A stretch of DNA of 64,000 bases from Nitrincola sp048264025 (GTDB lineage: Bacteria; Pseudomonadota; Gammaproteobacteria; Pseudomonadales; Balneatricaceae). The notes under the pieces were generated by a model. That model saw nothing but the letters and a program-made list of their open reading frames with translations, had not been told where the DNA came from and did no database searches. The position numbers and the translations under genes are program-made. Shown piece after piece: positions 60,673 to 64,000 of the stretch. Each line of letters begins with the position of its first letter. Positions within the stretch are counted from its first letter, which is position 1. The stretch covers positions 124,001 to 188,000 of the forward strand of contig NZ_JBLXDN010000002.1 of NCBI RefSeq assembly GCF_048264025.1, in the 5' to 3' direction.

Positions 60673-63467
60673 TAGGATTTATCCTCCATTTTAGGACGGT
60701 GCGATGTTGTCAGCTTGCCAAGGTTCGCCAGGATCAGCAGTGTCGCTGCTACCACGGTAATGTAGACGCCAAGGTCAAAGACTATGGCGCTGGCTAACTC
60801 AAACTCACCAATCCAAGGCAGATGGAAATAATCAAACCAACTGGTCAGGAAGGGCCTTCCAAACAGCCAACTGCCAGCGCCGGTGGCGGCTGCAATCAAT
60901 ACACCGATGGCAATAGACCATTGATAGTTGACCTTAAGGCGAGGTTTAATCCAATCAACACCATGGGCAATGTATTGCAGGATGATGGCGACAGCGGTGA
61001 TCAGTCCGGCAATAAATCCACCGCCTGGTAGATTATGGCCGCGAAGGAAAATATAAGCTGATACCAGTAGCGCCAGTGGTAATAGCGACTGGGAAACCGT
61101 TCGCAGTATCATTGGATGGCTGTCTTGAGTCCAATTACGCCCTTTAATATCCCCAGACGGCTTGGATATTTTCATCCGATTGATCAGTTTGAAAATACCC
61201 AAAGCCGCAATACCTAGTACCAGAATCTCACCAAAGGTATCGAAACCACGGAAATCTACCAGGATGACGTTGACGGCATTGGTGCCACCGCCGCCAGGTT
61301 TGCTGTTTTCCAGGAAGAAATCCGAAATGCTCAGACCAGAACGGGTCATGATGGCATAGTTAAGCGTTCCAAAAATACCACCGACCAGGGCGGCAACACC
61401 CAGGTCTCGCGCCACACGTCCGGGGCTAGACTCCTTGGGCGTCTGTTGCGGCAGGAAAAACAACGCCAGCATCAATAATATTATAGTGACCACTTCAACT
61501 GACAATTGTGTGAGGGCCAGGTCAGGGGCTGAAAAATACGTAAATGACACGGAAACAATTAAGCCTACCACCGACAGCGTCAGCAAGGATATGTAACGCT
61601 GGCGGTGCCAGATAACCGTGGCGAGTGCCGCAAATATCAGAATGACAGCGAGTACTATGCTGATGCTATTAAGGGGTAGTTGTTCGCGATCACCGGTGGT
61701 TTGTACCAGTTGCAACAGCGGTTTTCCAGCGAACACTATCACCATTAAAAAGAGTAGGAACAGGTAGCGCTGCAGCGAACCATTCTCAAAAAACTGATTA
61801 ATCTTCGTTGATCCCCGGACAAGACATTGCATCAGGCTTTCAAACACCAGCTTGGCGTCGGTTTCCGGGAACTGGCTCTGAAACTTAAACAGTTTGCGGC
61901 GGTTATGGTAAATGATAACACCCAGAACCATAGCGACTATGCTCATGATCAGTGCCAGGTTGAAGCCGTGCCAGATAGACAGAGAATAATAGGGCACTTC
62001 GCCACCCAGTACGGCTGCAGACGCCGAATAGAGCAGACTGCCGACCATGAAGCCTGGAAACAGACCGACTAACAAGCAGAGTCCAACCAGTATTTCGACG
62101 GGTACTTTCATATAACGAGGGGGTTCATGCGGGATCTTGGGCAGATCAACCGGCTCGCCATTGAAAAACACATCGTGGATAAAACGCAACGAGTAAGCCA
62201 CCGAGAAGACCGCTGCCAGAGTTGCCAGAACGGGCACCATCCAGGACAAGGAACCCAGGGTGTGCTGCAGCAGTGTCTCTGCAAAGAACATCTCTTTTGA
62301 CAAGAAGCCGTTTAATAGCGGCACACCCGCCATCGAAGCCGCGGCCACCATCGCCAGGGTGGCAGTGTAAGGCATGAACTTCCACAAACCGTTAAGACGA
62401 CGCATATCTCGCGTGCCGGCCTCATGGTCGATGATCCCCGCCGCCATAAACAAAGAGGCTTTAAAGGTGGCATGGTTGATAATATGAAAAATAGCGGCAA
62501 TGGCGGCCAGCTCAGTTCCCATACCCAGCAGCAGGGTAATCAGGCCCAGGTGACTGATGGTTGAGTAAGCCAGCAATCCCTTGAGGTCATGCTTAAATAA
62601 CGCCGTGTAGGCCCCCAGTAGCAGCGTCGCCAGTCCGGTGAGGGTGACAATAATGATCCACAGCTCGGTACCCGCCAGCGCGGGATAAAAGCGCGCCATC
62701 AAAAAGATACCGGCTTTTACCATTGTCGCTGAGTGTAAGTACGCACTAACGGGAGTGGGGGCTGCCATCGCATGCGGTAACCAGAAATGAAACGGAAACT
62801 GAGCTGACTTGGTGAAGGCTCCTAATAGCACCAATATCAGCGCAACCGGATAAGCCGCATGGGCACGAATGATATCGCCGCTTTCAAGGACAGTTTGCAG
62901 ATCATAGCTACCGACAATCTTACCAATTAAAATAAGACCGGCTAATAAGGCGAGCCCGCCTGCACCGGTGACCGTCAGTGCCATACGAGCACCCTTGCGT
63001 CCCTCGGTGTTTCCATGCCAGAAACTGATCAGCAGGAATGAACTGATGCTGGTTAGCTCCCAGAACATCCACAACTGAATCAAATTGTTAGACAAGACAA
63101 TCCCCAGCATGGCGGTCATAAACAACATTAAATAGGCATAAAACTGCGCCATGTTGTCCTTGGCTGAGAGGTAGTAACGTGCATAGAGAATTATGAGTAA
63201 GCCGATACCTAAAATAAGCAGGGCAAACAGAAAAGCCAGGCCATCCAAGCGAAAAGAGATATCCATACTCAGTGCTGGAACCCAATTGGCTGTTGCTATC
63301 AGTGTTTCACCTCTAAATACAGCCGGGGCACTAAATAATAGCAGCAACAAGGCCAGCGCTGGCGCTGCAGCCGTTGCAAATGCACACCGGGTTCTGCCAA
63401 AACGCTGAGATAGCAGTGGTGCTAGTACTCCCAAGGCAGGTAGTAAAGGAATCCAGAAAAGACTCAT
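60672..63467 (-). CDS. mnhA: Mrp Na+/H+ antiporter fused subunits A and B
   Basis: 931 residues from the ATG at 63465-63467. A TTG seven codons earlier shares the same upstream GGAG and cannot be ruled out. The first 500 residues are NuoL-like (KSAQFPFHFWLPHAMAAPTPVSAYLHSATMVKAG in pattern). A central MbhD/MbhE-like part follows (PDLALTQLSVEVVTIILLMLALFFLP in pattern). The last 140 or so residues are a complete MnhB domain (HNLPGGGFIAGLITAVAIILQY in pattern). This fused AB form defines the group-2 six-gene Mrp operons of many Proteobacteria. The complex exports sodium for proton uptake, supporting salt and alkali tolerance. Confidence 0.95.
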   Translation of the reverse strand: MSLFWIPLLPALGVLAPLLSQRFGRTRCAFATAAAPALALLLLLFSAPAVFRGETLIATANWVPALSMDISFRLDGLAFLFALLILGIGLLIILYARYYLSAKDNMAQFYAYLMLFMTAMLGIVLSNNLIQLWMFWELTSISSFLLISFWHGNTEGRKGARMALTVTGAGGLALLAGLILIGKIVGSYDLQTVLESGDIIRAHAAYPVALILVLLGAFTKSAQFPFHFWLPHAMAAPTPVSAYLHSATMVKAGIFLMARFYPALAGTELWIIIVTLTGLATLLLGAYTALFKHDLKGLLAYSTISHLGLITLLLGMGTELAAIAAIFHIINHATFKASLFMAAGIIDHEAGTRDMRRLNGLWKFMPYTATLAMVAAASMAGVPLLNGFLSKEMFFAETLLQHTLGSLSWMVPVLATLAAVFSVAYSLRFIHDVFFNGEPVDLPKIPHEPPRYMKVPVEILVGLCLLVGLFPGFMVGSLLYSASAAVLGGEVPYYSLSIWHGFNLALIMSIVAMVLGVIIYHNRRKLFKFQSQFPETDAKLVFESLMQCLVRGSTKINQFFENGSLQRYLFLLFLMVIVFAGKPLLQLVQTTGDREQLPLNSISIVLAVILIFAALATVIWHRQRYISLLTLSVVGLIVSVSFTYFSAPDLALTQLSVEVVTIILLMLALFFLPQQTPKESSPGRVARDLGVAALVGGIFGTLNYAIMTRSGLSISDFFLENSKPGGGGTNAVNVILVDFRGFDTFGEILVLGIAALGIFKLINRMKISKPSGDIKGRNWTQDSHPMILRTVSQSLLPLALLVSAYIFLRGHNLPGGGFIAGLITAVAIILQYIAHGVDWIKPRLKVNYQWSIAIGVLIAAATGAGSWLFGRPFLTSWFDYFHLPWIGEFELASAIVFDLGVYITVVAATLLILANLGKLTTSHRPKMEDKS

Positions 63468-63828
63468 AGTGGCAGCATGCTCCTGCAAGATAATAAATAA
63501 CGTGTAATCTGCTCAGCACGACTGTCATGCTTAGACATTTAAAATTAGTCGTGCTGCTAACTAGCTATACGCAGCCGTGGAAGTTTACTGTAAAAATGTG
63601 CGCCTTTACAGCGCTAGGCCTTGCTGATTATCAATACCGACTCAAAATATAAGGATAATCTAATTTAAAGGTGAGTTGAAATAAAACACTGGACGGTCTT
63701 CAGTTGGGCAAGAAAATTTATCAGAGTTCGGTTCAGAAAGCCGAACAAAGGACATATTTTGGTTTATCTTGGTGCTATAGTCTTTTAAATTTACAGACTC
63801 TATTTCAAGCTTATCAAGGAGTAACCCC
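63468..63828. other. 361-bp divergent intergenic region between the Mrp operon and a LysE-family gene
   Basis: No credible gene. It must hold promoters for both divergent units. The only structure I see is CTGTAAA-N10-TTTACAG (63588-63611), an operator-like inverted repeat. No LexA-type or FadR-type site is evident. Confidence 0.6.
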
Positions 63829-64000
63829 ATGCCTGTCGAACTCTGGCTTGCCTTTGTTGCAGCCTCAGCCGTGTTGTTGATCATTCCTGGGCCCACTATT
63901 CTGGCAGTGATTAGTTATTCTATTGCTCATGGGCGACGCGCCAATGTACCTCTGGTGACGGCGGTTGCACTGGGAGACTCCACGGCACTGGCGGTATCAC
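63829..64000 (+). CDS. LysE/RhtB-family amino-acid exporter, N-terminal part (partial)
   Basis: An open frame begins with ATG at 63829 after a strong AAGGAG site and stays open to the window edge. The 57 codons seen read MPVELWLAFVAASAVLLIIP and continue with GPTIL, then a second hydrophobic stretch. The PGP motif after the first helix is the LysE/RhtB signature. These proteins export amino acids or homoserine lactones; the substrate cannot be told. It is too short inside the window to have been listed as a closed frame. Confidence 0.85.
   Translation, partial: MPVELWLAFVAASAVLLIIPGPTILAVISYSIAHGRRANVPLVTAVALGDSTALAVS

Noticed and set aside
1..64000. Mobile elements, CRISPR arrays, tRNA or rRNA genes
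   Set aside because: No terminal repeats, transposase, spaced direct repeats or tRNA-like cloverleafs were found on reading; gene order is that of a conserved core region.

Overview
The window is chromosomal core sequence from a marine-type gammaproteobacterium, probably near the Oceanospirillaceae or Pseudomonas-like orders. Four things point there: the ihfB-lapA-lapB-pyrF order, petABC lying between rpsI and sspAB, the unbroken mraZ-to-ftsZ division and cell-wall cluster followed by lpxC-secA-argJ-mutT, and a six-gene Mrp antiporter operon with fused A and B subunits. I see no insertion sequence, prophage, CRISPR array or tRNA. About 95% of the sequence is coding.

Layout: 1-2298 holds the end of ihfB, the LPS-assembly pair lapA/lapB, and pyrF. 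2427-3644 has a secreted helix-hairpin-helix protein and an AEC permease. 3805-9432 is pdhR-aceE-aceF, encoding pyruvate dehydrogenase E1 and a three-lipoyl E2. 9603-11853 has an OmpA-like lipoprotein and an AGCS amino-acid symporter, both on the minus strand. 12195-18602 is a glycolate module: glcDEFG on the minus strand, divergent from glcC, which is followed by an LrgA/LrgB-type membrane pair. 18759-22864 is an aldehyde dehydrogenase, GMC oxidoreductase and LysR cluster resembling 3-hydroxypropionate (DMSP/acrylate) catabolism. 22960-30264 holds zapE, an acuI/yhdH reductase, rplM-rpsI, the cytochrome bc1 genes petABC, and sspAB. 30313-34520 has yraP, diaA, yraN and lpoA on the minus strand, divergent from rsmI. 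RNase P RNA lies at about 34556-34912. 35185-51990 is the dcw cluster (mraZ rsmH ftsL ftsI murE murF mraY murD ftsW murG murC ddlB ftsQ ftsA ftsZ), followed by lpxC, secA, argJ and mutT. 57621-63467 is the Mrp Na+/H+ antiporter on the minus strand. The right edge cuts a LysE-family exporter.

How the genes work together: PDH, the glycolate oxidase, the putative 3-hydroxypropionate enzymes and the bc1 complex feed small organic acids into acetyl-CoA and respiration. Two FadR-family regulators, PdhR and GlcC, sit beside palindromes of the TNGT-N3-ACNA type. The dcw cluster is nearly one continuous transcript with overlapping stop and start codons. A strong promoter with 10-bp-phased MraZ boxes precedes it, and a near-consensus LexA box lies about 130 bp further upstream.

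I found no clearly new multi-gene system. The most interesting signals are the LrgAB-like pair as a candidate glycolate transporter, the dddC/dddA-like cluster, the SOS-type box ahead of the division genes, and two mutually exclusive hairpins in the rplM leader. All calls come from reading the sequence; no database search was run.
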